64,000 nucleotides of DNA from Ardenticatenales bacterium (GCA_020634515.1 JACKBL010000007.1:186001-250000); one strand, 5' to 3'. Counted from the first letter of the stretch, positions 41,969 to 50,689 are shown. Made by a program: numbers and translations. Notes: generated by a model from the sequence alone, not told the origin.

Positions 41969-43107
41969 ATTTGTCGCAGGATGTGGGTGACGATGGTGGC
42001 CCCACTGCCGCCGATGTTTTGCGTCATGGCGATGCGTGGATTGTCCAGTTGGGCCGCGCCGGCCTGACCGCGAAGCTGGAGCGTGGCCTCCGCCAGTTGG
42101 TACAGCCCCGTTGCGCCCACGGGATGGCCGCGTGCCTTGAGGCCGCCGAGGGTGCTGATGGGGATGCGGCCATCGGGGAAGATGTCCCCCTCTTGCGCCA
42201 GGCGCACGCCCTGCCCCGGTTCGGCGAAGCCGCACGCTTCTAGCGAGAGCGCGGCCATGATGCTGAAGGCGTCGTGCAGTTCGAAGAGGTCTACGTCGGC
42301 GGGGGTGATGCCGGCATCCGCGTAAGCGCGACGAGCCGATTGTTCCGCCGCCAGCAGCCACAACGGGTCTTCGCGGTCATGAATGGCGACCGTGTCCGTG
42401 GCCATCGCCGAACCGACCACGCGCACCGCTTGCGGCGCGTTGGTCGCGGGAACCAGCAGCAGCGCCGCCGCCCCATCCCCGATGGGAGAAGCGTCATAGA
42501 GCGTGATGGGGTCGGCTACGACGCGCCCATTTTCGTAGGTGCGGCGCGTAATCGGTTCCTGGAAGAGGGCGTTGGGGTTTTTGGCCCCGTTGGCGTGGGC
42601 GTTGAGGGCAAAGGGGGCGAAATCGCTGTGCTGGTAGCCGTACTGGTACATGTAGCGGCGCATGATCAGGGCATTGAGGCCGACGAAGGTAACGCCCTGG
42701 GAGACTTCAAAGTCGGCGTCGGCGGCGGTCGTCAGGGCGGCGGTTGTCTCTTTGCCTTTGGTCTCTGTCATTTTTTCCACGCCGACGACGAGGACGGCGT
42801 CCATTTCGCCACTGGCGACGCCGATGATGCCCTGGCGCATGGCGGAGCCGGCGGAGCCACAGGCGGCTTCGACTTTCACGGCTTCCACGCCGCGCTGCCC
42901 CATGCGTTCGGCAATGAGCGCGCCCAGGTGTCGTTGTTGGTTGAGGGTTCCACTGGTCATGTTGCCGACGAAAAGGGCGTCTATGTGGGAAATGCCGGCA
43001 TCTTCCAACGCCGCCCGCCCCGCCGCCACAGCCAGGTGATGCAGAGCCAGGTCCCAATGTTCGCGCACGGGAACCTGCCCCACGCCGAGAATGGCAACTT
43101 CACGCAT
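41965..43107 (-). CDS. Thiolase-family acetyltransferase
   Basis: 380 residues, thiolase fold. Nucleophile Cys in EAACGSAGSAM, His in LFELHDAFS and His in ARGHPVGATG. The last motif reads NIGGSGAT, with Ser where classical thiolases have the proton-donor Cys; this is typical of the SCP2/archaeal-type branch, which often works with a DUF35 partner (none here). Start ATG 43107 with GGAG 7 bases upstream. Coupled to the DUF2332 gene. Confidence 0.88.
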   Translation of the reverse strand: MREVAILGVGQVPVREHWDLALHHLAVAAGRAALEDAGISHIDALFVGNMTSGTLNQQRHLGALIAERMGQRGVEAVKVEAACGSAGSAMRQGIIGVASGEMDAVLVVGVEKMTETKGKETTAALTTAADADFEVSQGVTFVGLNALIMRRYMYQYGYQHSDFAPFALNAHANGAKNPNALFQEPITRRTYENGRVVADPITLYDASPIGDGAAALLLVPATNAPQAVRVVGSAMATDTVAIHDREDPLWLLAAEQSARRAYADAGITPADVDLFELHDAFSIMAALSLEACGFAEPGQGVRLAQEGDIFPDGRIPISTLGGLKARGHPVGATGLYQLAEATLQLRGQAGAAQLDNPRIAMTQNIGGSGATIVTHILRQI

Positions 43108-43264
43108 AATCATTCTCCATGGTGTGTTGTTTGGGCAAAATCATGATGGCATTATGGGGCGGCTTTTTTGTCAAAACCTATCAGAAACGTTTTGGCATAG
43201 CAAATGGCGGTTTGTGGGGAGAGGGCGCGGCATGCGGAATGCCGGCACGCCGCGCCGGTTAGCA

Positions 43265-43540
43265 TCAAGAGCGGCGGTAGCTGCGTTTTTTCTTCTTGTT
43301 TTGCTGCGCCATGCGCGACACAAAAGCCGCGGCCGTTTTCTCGTCCGCACCCGTGAGGCCACGCACGCGCCTGGTGGCATCTTGCGTGTTCCCTGCCTTG
43401 ACGAGGTCGGCAATTTCCTGCTTGACCCCGCTGGGGAGGATGATACGGTTGGTTTGCGGATTGATCGGGTAGGGCGGTTCGTCGTCGCTTTTGACGCTGC
43501 CGATGAGTTTGGAGAAAAATGAGGTGAGCTTATTTGCCAT
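43265..43540 (-). CDS. Small protein with L7/L12 C-terminal-like helical motif
   Basis: 91 residues from MANKLTSFFSKLIGS. The C-terminal half (IADLVKAGNTQDATRRVRGLTGADEKTAAAFV) resembles the alpha-alpha-beta helix pattern of the ribosomal L7/L12 C-terminal domain, as do the repeats in the protein at 47033. Ends in a basic KKKKRSYRRS tail. No ribosome-binding site is evident. Function unknown. Confidence 0.55.
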   Translation of the reverse strand: MANKLTSFFSKLIGSVKSDDEPPYPINPQTNRIILPSGVKQEIADLVKAGNTQDATRRVRGLTGADEKTAAAFVSRMAQQNKKKKRSYRRS

Positions 43541-43587
43541 TTGTGCGCGATTACCTTTTGTCGTCGTAATGACTGGCCTATTGCCGG

Positions 43588-43622
43588 AGCCTGTCGCGGC
43601 CTCCATAAGGCTGCGACAGGTT
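43588..43622. terminator. Hairpin between the small protein and aldolase genes
   Basis: AGCCTGTCGC / GCGACAGGTT pair around a 15-base loop. No T-run. The rest of 43541-43795 contains a CCTGAGC-type repeat and no gene. Confidence 0.4.
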
Positions 43623-43708
43623 CAGTCGGCGAGAGGGTTTGTCGTTATGTTAAGTACATGATTGATCTTGATAGGGAAGGCAGGTACCTTCTCGATATTT
43701 CGGGGAAA

Positions 43709-43760
43709 CCGCAGCCTGAGCTTGTCGAAGGCCGTTGGTTTCGACAGGCTCAACCAACTT
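43709..43760. repeat. CCTGAGCTTGTCGAAGG inverted repeat (family E)
   Basis: CCTGAGCTTGTCGAAGG is followed by the inverse GTTTCGACAGGCTCAA about 5 bases later, forming a hairpin. Same family as at 33.43 and 62.38 kb. Confidence 0.6.
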
Positions 43761-43795
43761 TGCCCTACTTTATTGAGAAGATACGAAGGCAGTGA

Positions 43796-45208
43796 CTAAT
43801 CCGCCAGGTCGTCGGCGATTTCCAGTTCGTCTTCGGTGACGGCGGTGGTGGGACGCGGGCGGGAGACGGCAACGGGCGTGGTCCAATGTTGCGCGGCGGC
43901 GCGGGTGTTGTAGACGCCCAGTTGGCGGAAGAGGAAGGAAAACTGGTCTTCCAACGCCTGGCTGATGCGGTCCATGGCCGCGGTCTCCAAATCCCACATC
44001 ATTTGCTTGAGGGGACCAATCGCCTTCTTGCGCGTCGAGTAGAGGAACTGTTCCTCGGTTTGCCCGGACTTCCACTCATTTTTGAGGTTGCTGAGGACGT
44101 AGTTGTAGGCGGTGTCTACAAAGAATTGGGGGGCCAGGTCGAAGAACATGTTTTGGAAGTTGGTCGCCAGGTGAATTTCCAGCGTGCCGATCTGGGGGAA
44201 TTTGTTGAAGGCTTCCGGTGGCAGCGTGGAAGCGCCGTGCTGCACCGCTCCCCCCGTGCCATATTCCGTGCGCGCCAGGCGTCCCAGTTCGCGTAGCGTG
44301 TCGAAGTCTACTTTCACGTCGGCCAGTGTGCCATCAGGGAGGACGACGCCGCCGTGGCTGGTTCCCGTCTGTACGGAAATCTTGGAAATGCCGGCCATGT
44401 TTGCCGGCAATGCCCGTAAATATCCATCCATAAAGGCGCGCAGTTCGGCGGGGTTGGAGTTGTGGCCGCCCACTTCGCCGATTTCGCCGCCAAGAGAAAC
44501 GGTTACGCCTTCCGGTTGCAGTGAGCGCGCATAGGCGGTAAGCTCAGCGCAGACCTCGTAGTTGAGTCGTTGTTGTTCGTCCAGCGTCTCCGGTTCCAGG
44601 TCAACCAGGGTGGAGGTGTCAATGTCGATGTTGTAGAAGCCGGCGGTCATGGCTTCCGCTATCAAATCTTTTACCGCCTGCACTTCCTTGTCTCGATTGG
44701 CGGCGAAATTCTTTGCCGAAATCTGGAAATGGTCCCCCTGGATGAATACGGGACCGCGGAAGCCTTCGCGGATGGCCGCGCCCAGGATACAACTGACGTA
44801 TTCGGCGGGGCGCTGATCCGTGTAACCCATTTCTGAGCGGGCGATTTCGAAGATGAAGGTCCCCACGTCCTGGCTGTTGGCGGCGCGGAATACGGCGCGC
44901 GAGGTGTAGTAGTTGGCGGCGCGGACGTTGACGGCGGGGACGGTGAAGTTTGCCGGCAAATGCCCGTGCCCCACCGCCATATAAATCTCGTGAATGGAGG
45001 CGGGGAATATGTCTACGGCCTGGGCAATGTGCCAGATGAGCCAGCGAGCGGTATCGCGCACCAGCCCGTCGCCAAATACAGCCGTGTAGACCAGGTCATC
45101 CATTATTGCCGGCAATCCTGCTTCATTCACGACCGTCACCTGATCGCCCGTTACGTTGACAATGCCAACCAGAGCGTCGAGCATCTCTTTTTCTTTGCTA
45201 AATTTCAT
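43796..45208 (-). CDS. Class II (metal-dependent) aldolase, fructose-bisphosphate-aldolase-like
   Basis: 470 residues. Metal and catalytic motifs: FIQGDHFQIS (Asp and zinc His), GGEIGEVGG, SVQTGTSHGG (second His) and AVQHGAST (third His). It is longer than ordinary class II FBA (~300-350), with an N-terminal ~75-residue addition and an extended C-terminus, as in a tagatose/fructose-bisphosphate aldolase subgroup. I start at the ATG at 45208 (AGGAGA upstream). The frame stays open for 29 codons to an ATG at 45295 that also has a ribosome-binding site in the 89-bp repeat; that extension is repeat-derived. Confidence 0.85.
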   Translation of the reverse strand: MKFSKEKEMLDALVGIVNVTGDQVTVVNEAGLPAIMDDLVYTAVFGDGLVRDTARWLIWHIAQAVDIFPASIHEIYMAVGHGHLPANFTVPAVNVRAANYYTSRAVFRAANSQDVGTFIFEIARSEMGYTDQRPAEYVSCILGAAIREGFRGPVFIQGDHFQISAKNFAANRDKEVQAVKDLIAEAMTAGFYNIDIDTSTLVDLEPETLDEQQRLNYEVCAELTAYARSLQPEGVTVSLGGEIGEVGGHNSNPAELRAFMDGYLRALPANMAGISKISVQTGTSHGGVVLPDGTLADVKVDFDTLRELGRLARTEYGTGGAVQHGASTLPPEAFNKFPQIGTLEIHLATNFQNMFFDLAPQFFVDTAYNYVLSNLKNEWKSGQTEEQFLYSTRKKAIGPLKQMMWDLETAAMDRISQALEDQFSFLFRQLGVYNTRAAAQHWTTPVAVSRPRPTTAVTEDELEIADDLAD

Positions 45209-45229
45209 TGCATTTTCTCCTGCGAAAAT

Positions 45230-45580
45230 AATCTTCCCGGAAGCTTGGTCACGGATGATGGCCCTGGGTAACAGCTTCCGGGAAGATGTCTTCATTTATG
45301 GGGAACTCCTCTGAAGATGACCTTCCCGGAAGCTTGGTCACGGATGATGGCCCTGGGTAACAGCTTCCGGGAAGATGTCTTCATTTATGGGGAACTCCTC
45401 TGAAGATGACCTTCCCGGAAGCTTGGTCACGGATGATGGCCCTGGGTAACAGCTTCCGGGAAGATGTCCTCATTCATGGGGAATTCCTCTGAAGATGACC
45501 TTCCCGGAAGCTTGGTCACGGATGATGGCCCTGGGTAACGGCTTCCGGGAAGATGTCTTCATTTATGGGGAACTCCTACA
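45230..45580 (-). repeat. Four 89-bp tandem repeats with chained upstream ORFs (family D based)
   Basis: Near-identical 89-bp units; on the minus strand each has AGAGGAG (or a close variant), 10 bases, then ATG (at 45562, 45473, 45384 and 45295). The first three ATGs open 30-codon ORFs (MKTSSRKLLPR ... PHK or PHE) whose TGA overlaps the next ATG as ATGA; the fourth is in frame with the aldolase. Each unit also has a CTTCCCGGAAG / CTTCCGGGAAG hairpin. Seen directly in the sequence; any regulatory role is inference. Confidence 0.85.
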
Positions 45581-45688
45581 AAAAGGGTTGGCTGCCGCGT
45601 TGCAACCACACTCTTGCGGGCGGGCACGTCGGCGTGTCTTTTGCGACAACGGAAATAGCCTGGGAAGAATCTGGCGGCGGCCAAATGG

Positions 45689-45716
45689 TTTGCGCTACCA
45701 ATAGTTCAATTATAAT
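45689..45716 (+). promoter_or_regulatory. Promoter upstream of proB
   Basis: TTTGCG (45689-45694), 16-base spacer, TATAAT (45711-45716). Transcription would start near 45723, placing the whole heptamer array in the proB leader. Confidence 0.55.
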
Positions 45717-45737
45717 CGGTTCAGGGGGGAAAGTCAT

Positions 45738-45870
45738 GTGAGGTATGAGGTATGAGGTATGAGGTATGAGGTATGAGGTATGAGGTATGAGGTATGAGGT
45801 GTGAGGTATGAGGTGTGAGGTATGAGGTGTGAGGTATGAGGTATGAGGTATGAGGTATGAGGTGTGAGGT
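45738..45870 (+). repeat. GAGGTAT heptamer array forming the proB ribosome-binding region
   Basis: About 19 head-to-tail units of GAGGTAT, with GAGGTGT variants, run up to the proB ATG. Each unit holds a Shine-Dalgarno-like GAGGT and, with the next unit, an ATG. The unit 7 bases before the proB ATG gives it a well-spaced ribosome-binding site. Confidence 0.9.
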
Positions 45871-46971
45871 ATGTATCAGCGGATTGTGATTAAGTTGGGA
45901 ACGAGTGTGTTGACGGGAGGGACGCCGCGGTTGGATCGGGCGCATATGGTGGAGTTGGTGCGCCAGTGCGCGGCGCTGCACGCGGCGGGGCGGGAGGTGA
46001 TTATTTGTACGTCGGGGGCGATTGCGGCGGGGCGAGAGCGGTTGGGGTTTCCGGAAATGCCGGCAACCGTCACCACCAAACAACTCTTCGCCGCCGTGGG
46101 ACAAAGCCGCCTCATGCTCGTGTGGGAGCGGCTCTTTGAGCTGTTTAACCTGCATGTGGGCCAGATGCTGCTCACCCGTGCCGACGTGGAAAGCCGCCGC
46201 CGCTTCCTCAACGCCCGCGACATGCTGCTGGCGCTGCTGCAAAACCGGATCGTGCCCATTATCAATGAAAACGACGCCGTGGCTACGGAGGAAATCAAGG
46301 TCGGGGACAATGACAATCTCTCAGCGCTGGTGACGATCCTGGCGGATGCCGACCTGCTGATGTTGCTCACGGATCAGCCGGGCCTGTTCACCGCCGACCC
46401 GCGCCTGCATCCCGACGCGGCGCTCATTCCCGAAGTGCGCGATATTGATGCATCGTTGCGGGCTTTGGCCGGCAACAGCCGCGGCGGCCTGGGCGTGGGG
46501 GGCATGGCCACAAAGCTGCAAGCGGCGGATGTGGCGCGACGGTCGGGGGCGGATGTGGTGATCGCCGCCGGGCGCGCCGCCAACGTGATCTCGCGGATTG
46601 CCGCGGGGGAGGCGGTGGGCACGCGCTTTCCCGCGCTGGAAACGCCGTTGGAGTCGCGGAAACGGTGGATTTTGGCCGGGCCAATGCCGGCAGGCTGCGT
46701 GATCATCGATGCGGGCGCGGCGCGGGCTTTGCGGGTAGGTGGGAGGAGTTTGCTTCCTGCCGGCATTCTCTCCGTTGAGGGCGACTTTGAACGCGGCGAC
46801 ACCATCACCATCCTCACCGCCGATCGCGCCCCCCTCGGTCGCGCCATCATCCGCTACGCCAGCGCCGACGTAGCCCGTATTGTCGGTTGCCACTCCGACC
46901 AGATCGTCACCCGCCTCGGCTACACCTATGGTCCAGTTGTCGTGCATCGTAACGATTTGATACTATTGTGA
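45871..46971 (+). CDS. proB: Glutamate 5-kinase
   Basis: First step of proline synthesis: ATP-dependent phosphorylation of glutamate. Amino-acid-kinase domain with IVIKLGTSVLTG, CTSGAIAAGRERLG, PIINENDAVATEEIKVGDND, LLTDQPGLFTADPR and GVGGMATKLQAAD. A C-terminal PUA domain (about residues 275-360) is present. 366 residues. proA follows at 48950 but is separated by an unrelated membrane-protein gene. Confidence 0.95.
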   Translation: MYQRIVIKLGTSVLTGGTPRLDRAHMVELVRQCAALHAAGREVIICTSGAIAAGRERLGFPEMPATVTTKQLFAAVGQSRLMLVWERLFELFNLHVGQMLLTRADVESRRRFLNARDMLLALLQNRIVPIINENDAVATEEIKVGDNDNLSALVTILADADLLMLLTDQPGLFTADPRLHPDAALIPEVRDIDASLRALAGNSRGGLGVGGMATKLQAADVARRSGADVVIAAGRAANVISRIAAGEAVGTRFPALETPLESRKRWILAGPMPAGCVIIDAGAARALRVGGRSLLPAGILSVEGDFERGDTITILTADRAPLGRAIIRYASADVARIVGCHSDQIVTRLGYTYGPVVVHRNDLILL

Positions 46972-47032
46972 TGCCTTGCGCCGGCGGCGAATAGCGTCGC
47001 CGATACAGCGCACCGTACCAGGAAAGGATGCT

Positions 47033-48715
47033 ATGCCGCAAACATTCCACTGCCCTGCCTGCCAGGCACCCCTCGACTACGACGGCGCAAGCATTATCGT
47101 GCGCTGTTCCTATTGCAACAGTTCCGTCATTGTCCCCGAGGAACTGCGCCCGCACGTGGGCGGAACCGCGCCCGCGGAAATGGGCGACATGGTTGCCGCC
47201 GTGCGCGAAATCACGGCCCTGGTTCGCGGCGACAAAAAAATCGCCGCCATCAAACTGTATCGGGAAACCTTCAACGTGGGGCTGGCGGAGGCCAAAGCCG
47301 CCGTAGAGCAGTTGGCGCAAGGCAAGAGCGCCGCTTTTGGCCGGGCGACCGTCGTGGCGCCGCCGGATACCGACGCCGTGCTGCGCGACGTGCGCGCCCA
47401 CCTGGCGGGCGGGCGCAAAATCGAAGCGATCAAGGCGTACCGACAGGCATTTGACGTGGGGCTGGCGGAAGCGAAGGTCGCCGTGGAGCAAATTGAGCGC
47501 GGCGAGACCGTGACGCCATCCGCGCCCCACGATCAGGCGGCGGCGCTGGCCCGCATCATGTCGCTGTTCCAGGCGGGCAACCAGGAGGAGGCGATACGCC
47601 TCTACCGCCAGACGTTTGACGTTAGCCAGACAGGCGCGGCCAAAGCCGTGGAGATGCTGGGGCGTGGTGAGAGTCAGTTGGCGATTCAGGCGGCGCTGGC
47701 GGCGCTGCGCCCGACCGGCATCGCCAGCGACGATGCCGCCGAGGCTCCCGCGCGCGCGGTTCGTTCCCCCGCCAGTTGCGGCTGCTTTGCCTTCGCGCTT
47801 TTCATTCTGCTGGTGACGGTTGTCCCTCTTCTTTTGGGCCTGACCCGACCCGGCGCGCCCTTGTTTTCCCTCTGGCAGCGGGTCAATCCTACTTCTCCGG
47901 TGAGCCTGGTGCTCAGTTTTGGTGAGGAAGGGTTGGGGCAGGGGATGTTCTATGATGTCCGCAGTGTGGCTGTGGATGGGGATGGGCGCATTTATGCCGC
48001 CGATTATGGCAGCGGGCGTTTGCAGGTGTTCGATGAATCGGGCGGTTTTCAATCTTTGTGGTTGCTGGGTGAGGAGGCGTATATTGCCGGCATCAGCGCC
48101 AGCTACGACGGTCACCTATACATTGTGCGGCGTGGTCAACTTTTCGACTACCGGGGACCGGACGGGCAGATGTTAGCCGAGTTCCGCTATCCCGCCGACC
48201 GTTCCGCCTATTTTGACGACGTGGCCGTGACCGCCGAAGGTGGCATTTGGGCACTCAGCGACACGGCTGATTTGTTGGTGCGCTTCGACGGTCAGGGGCA
48301 GCCGCGGCAGACGATTGATCTGACGGAGGAACTGATTCCGCGACTGTCTGGCGTGGACCGGGTAGACGTAGACGGCGCGGGCAATCTCTACTTGTTGGGA
48401 ACCACGAGCGACTTCCAGGGTTTCCACCAGCGCATTTTCAAACTATCCGCTACCGGGCAGTTTTTGGGGCAGTTCGGCGACAGCGGCGAGGGGGAAGGGC
48501 TGTTCGGTTCGACCAACGATTTGGTCGTCGATGGTCAGGGACGCATTTTTGTGGCGGATAGTTGGGTCGGCGTGCAGGTTTTCGACAACGCCGGGCGTTA
48601 CTTGTATCAGTTTCCCGTTTCCGGCGTGGCTTTTGGGTTGGCCTTCGACCAGGCGGGTGCACTCTATGCGGCCAGCAACACAGAAATGATCTACAAGTAC
48701 GAAATCCGCGAATGA
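47033..48715 (+). CDS. Zinc-ribbon / L7-L12-like repeat / transmembrane / beta-propeller protein
   Basis: 560 residues. N-terminal zinc ribbon (FHCPACQAPLDY ... VRCSYCNSSV). Three ~45-residue repeats follow, each resembling the L7/L12 C-terminal helix pattern: KIAAIKLYRETFNVGLAEAK, KIEAIKAYRQAFDVGLAEAK and EEAIRLYRQTFDVSQTGAAK. One transmembrane helix (about 250-272) then leads to an NHL/6-bladed propeller (VAVDGDGRIYAADYGSGRLQVFD, LVVDGQGRIFVADSW). The helical repeats would be cytoplasmic and the propeller outside. AGGAAAGG precedes the ATG. Placed between proB and proA; function unknown. Confidence 0.75.
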   Translation: MPQTFHCPACQAPLDYDGASIIVRCSYCNSSVIVPEELRPHVGGTAPAEMGDMVAAVREITALVRGDKKIAAIKLYRETFNVGLAEAKAAVEQLAQGKSAAFGRATVVAPPDTDAVLRDVRAHLAGGRKIEAIKAYRQAFDVGLAEAKVAVEQIERGETVTPSAPHDQAAALARIMSLFQAGNQEEAIRLYRQTFDVSQTGAAKAVEMLGRGESQLAIQAALAALRPTGIASDDAAEAPARAVRSPASCGCFAFALFILLVTVVPLLLGLTRPGAPLFSLWQRVNPTSPVSLVLSFGEEGLGQGMFYDVRSVAVDGDGRIYAADYGSGRLQVFDESGGFQSLWLLGEEAYIAGISASYDGHLYIVRRGQLFDYRGPDGQMLAEFRYPADRSAYFDDVAVTAEGGIWALSDTADLLVRFDGQGQPRQTIDLTEELIPRLSGVDRVDVDGAGNLYLLGTTSDFQGFHQRIFKLSATGQFLGQFGDSGEGEGLFGSTNDLVVDGQGRIFVADSWVGVQVFDNAGRYLYQFPVSGVAFGLAFDQAGALYAASNTEMIYKYEIRE

Positions 48716-48848
48716 TGTACACGGGCGGGAAGGTTCGTCGTGCCGCGGGCGTACCGCGATGAATGAGAAGAATGTGCCGTAGCCCGATTTTCCCCAATCG
48801 GGCGGGCGATTGGGGAAAATCGTCCGTGACTATTCGCGTCTCCGAGTG

Positions 48849-48928
48849 ATTGGACCAATTTTGTAGACATTGATAGGATTTGACCAGAGCAAATTGGTCC
48901 AATCTGGGCAGATGGCGTGTATGGTCAC
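48849..48928. repeat. Family A variant element (GTAGACATT type)
   Basis: GATTGGACCAATTTTGTAGAC, a ggatttgaccagagc middle, AAATTGGTCCAATCTGGGCAG and TGTATGGTCAC, almost identical to the copy at 23803. It lies 20 bases upstream of proA. Confidence 0.7.
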
Positions 48929-48949
48929 AATCGCCCTACATGACGGAGA

Positions 48950-50221
48950 ATGAGCATGATAAACCTGGAAGAGATGGGGCGGGCGGCGCGTCAAGCCAGC
49001 CGGGCCATGATGAAGCTGAATACGGCGCGGAAAAACGCGGCGCTGTTGGCGATTGCGGATGAATTGGAGGCGAATGCGACCACGATCCTGGCACAAAACA
49101 GCCTGGATATTGCCGATGCGCGCGCGAGGGGGCTGAGTGAGGCGCTGGTGGACCGCCTGCTGCTGACGGAGAAGCGCGTTGCCGGCCTGGCCGCAGATGT
49201 GCGCGGCGTTGCCGGCCTGCCGGACCCCGTGGGTATGGAGATTTCGGGGCGGGTGTTGCCCAATGGCTTGCGCCTGAGCAAGCGGCGCATTCCCATTGGC
49301 GTGATTGGGGCGATTTATGAGGCGCGCCCCAATGTGACGATTGATATTGCCGCGTTGTGCCTGAAGACGAGTAACGCGGTGATTTTGCGTGGCGGCAGCG
49401 AGACGCAGCGCAGTAATATGGCGTTGGTGCGGGTGGTCCAGGCGGCGCTGGCGCGCAGTGGCGTGCCGTTGGGCGCGGTGCAGGTGGTTGGCGACCCGGA
49501 TCGGCGGCATGTGGCGGCGCTGCTGCGTTTGAATCAGTATGTGGATATGATTATTCCGCGTGGTGGGGCCGGTTTGCATCAGTTGTGCAAGGAGCAGAGT
49601 ACGATTCCGGTGATTACGGGGGGGATTGGTATTTGCCACATTTATGTGGATGAGAGCGCGGACCTGGCGCGGGCGGTGGATGTTGTGGAGAATGCGAAGG
49701 TGCAGCGGCCCAGTGTGTGTAATGCGTTGGATACGGTGTTGGTGAATCGGGGGGTGGCGGAGGCGTTTTTGCCGGCATTAGCCACCCGTCTTGCTCGCTC
49801 CAAAGTAGAACTGCGGGCGACCGACGACGCCCTCGCCATCTTGCGTGCCGGAGACCACGACGCCGTGGTCCTGCCCGCCGGTCCTGACGATTTCGACCAG
49901 GAGTGGTTGGCCCTCATCCTGGGCGTGAAACTGGTAGACGACCTGGACGAGGCCATCGCCCACATCCAACAGCACAGCACCGAACACTCCGACAGCATTC
50001 TCACGCAAAACTGGAACCACGCCAACCGCTTTGTCAACGAAATCAACTCCGCCGCCGTATACGTCAACGCCAGCACCCGCTTCACCGATGGCGGGCAATT
50101 CGGGCTGGGCGCGGAAGTTGCCGTGAGTACGGAAAAGCTGCACGCCCGCGGCCCCATGGGGCTGGAGGAACTGACCACCTACAAATGGATTGGCTTTGGC
50201 GACGGCCACATCCGGGAATGA
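48950..50221 (+). CDS. proA: Glutamate-5-semialdehyde dehydrogenase
   Basis: Second step of proline synthesis, reducing glutamyl phosphate to the semialdehyde with NADPH. Aldehyde-dehydrogenase fold with IGAIYEARPNVTID, ILRGGSET, NAKVQRPSVCNALDT (catalytic Cys) and ASTRFTDGGQFGLGAEV. 423 residues, normal. The ATG at 48956 is an alternative start. The sequence changes from strongly G-rich to C-rich at the TGCCGGCA at 49770, inside the gene. Confidence 0.96.
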   Translation: MSMINLEEMGRAARQASRAMMKLNTARKNAALLAIADELEANATTILAQNSLDIADARARGLSEALVDRLLLTEKRVAGLAADVRGVAGLPDPVGMEISGRVLPNGLRLSKRRIPIGVIGAIYEARPNVTIDIAALCLKTSNAVILRGGSETQRSNMALVRVVQAALARSGVPLGAVQVVGDPDRRHVAALLRLNQYVDMIIPRGGAGLHQLCKEQSTIPVITGGIGICHIYVDESADLARAVDVVENAKVQRPSVCNALDTVLVNRGVAEAFLPALATRLARSKVELRATDDALAILRAGDHDAVVLPAGPDDFDQEWLALILGVKLVDDLDEAIAHIQQHSTEHSDSILTQNWNHANRFVNEINSAAVYVNASTRFTDGGQFGLGAEVAVSTEKLHARGPMGLEELTTYKWIGFGDGHIRE

Positions 50222-50247
50222 TTCCGCACCCGAAAGGTAACTCCGAA

Positions 50248-50685
50248 ATGAACGAGAAAACAAACGCTTTGCTGGAAAAGGCCATCGCCATCGCCGTGCG
50301 GGCGCACGCGGGGCACGTGGACCGTTACGGACAGCCGTATATTTTGCACCCGCTGCACCTGATGATGCAGATGGATTCGCCGGCGGCGCGTATGGTGGCG
50401 GTGCTGCATGATGTGGTGGAGGACACGGAGGTGACGTTGGCTGACCTCCAGGCGGCGGGGTTCCCGGCGGAGGTTTTGGAGGCGGTGAGCCTGTTGACGC
50501 ATGATCGGGAAAGGGTGTCTTATGAGGCGTATGTTGCCGGCATTAAGCCCCACCCCCTCGCGCGCAAAGTCAAACTGGCCGACCTGCAACACAACATGGA
50601 CATCCGCCGCCTGCCCCACCTGGAACCAAAAGACCTGGAGCGGCTGCAAAAGTACCACCGCGCCTGGCTCACCCTCACCGAATAA
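50248..50685 (+). CDS. Small HD-domain hydrolase, (p)ppGpp hydrolase-like
   Basis: 145 residues covering only an HD phosphohydrolase of the RelA/SpoT hydrolase (MESH1) type: AHAGHVDRYGQPYILHPLHL with the first metal His, VAVLHDVVEDTEVTL with the HD pair and following ED, and KLADLQHNMD with the last metal Asp. There is no synthetase or TGS domain. It may degrade alarmones or act on another nucleotide. AAAGGT precedes the ATG; it starts 26 bases after proA, probably co-transcribed. Confidence 0.8.
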   Translation: MNEKTNALLEKAIAIAVRAHAGHVDRYGQPYILHPLHLMMQMDSPAARMVAVLHDVVEDTEVTLADLQAAGFPAEVLEAVSLLTHDRERVSYEAYVAGIKPHPLARKVKLADLQHNMDIRRLPHLEPKDLERLQKYHRAWLTLTE

Positions 50686-50689
50686 CCCC

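Noticed and set aside
41969..42361. Upstream extension of the DUF2332 gene inside the thiolase gene
   Set aside because: This part is an out-of-frame reading of the thiolase; the ATGA overlap at 41965-41968 gives a natural start.
45230..45870. Possible CRISPR array
   Set aside because: The 89-bp units are identical along their full length with no variable spacers, and the heptamer block is a simple repeat.
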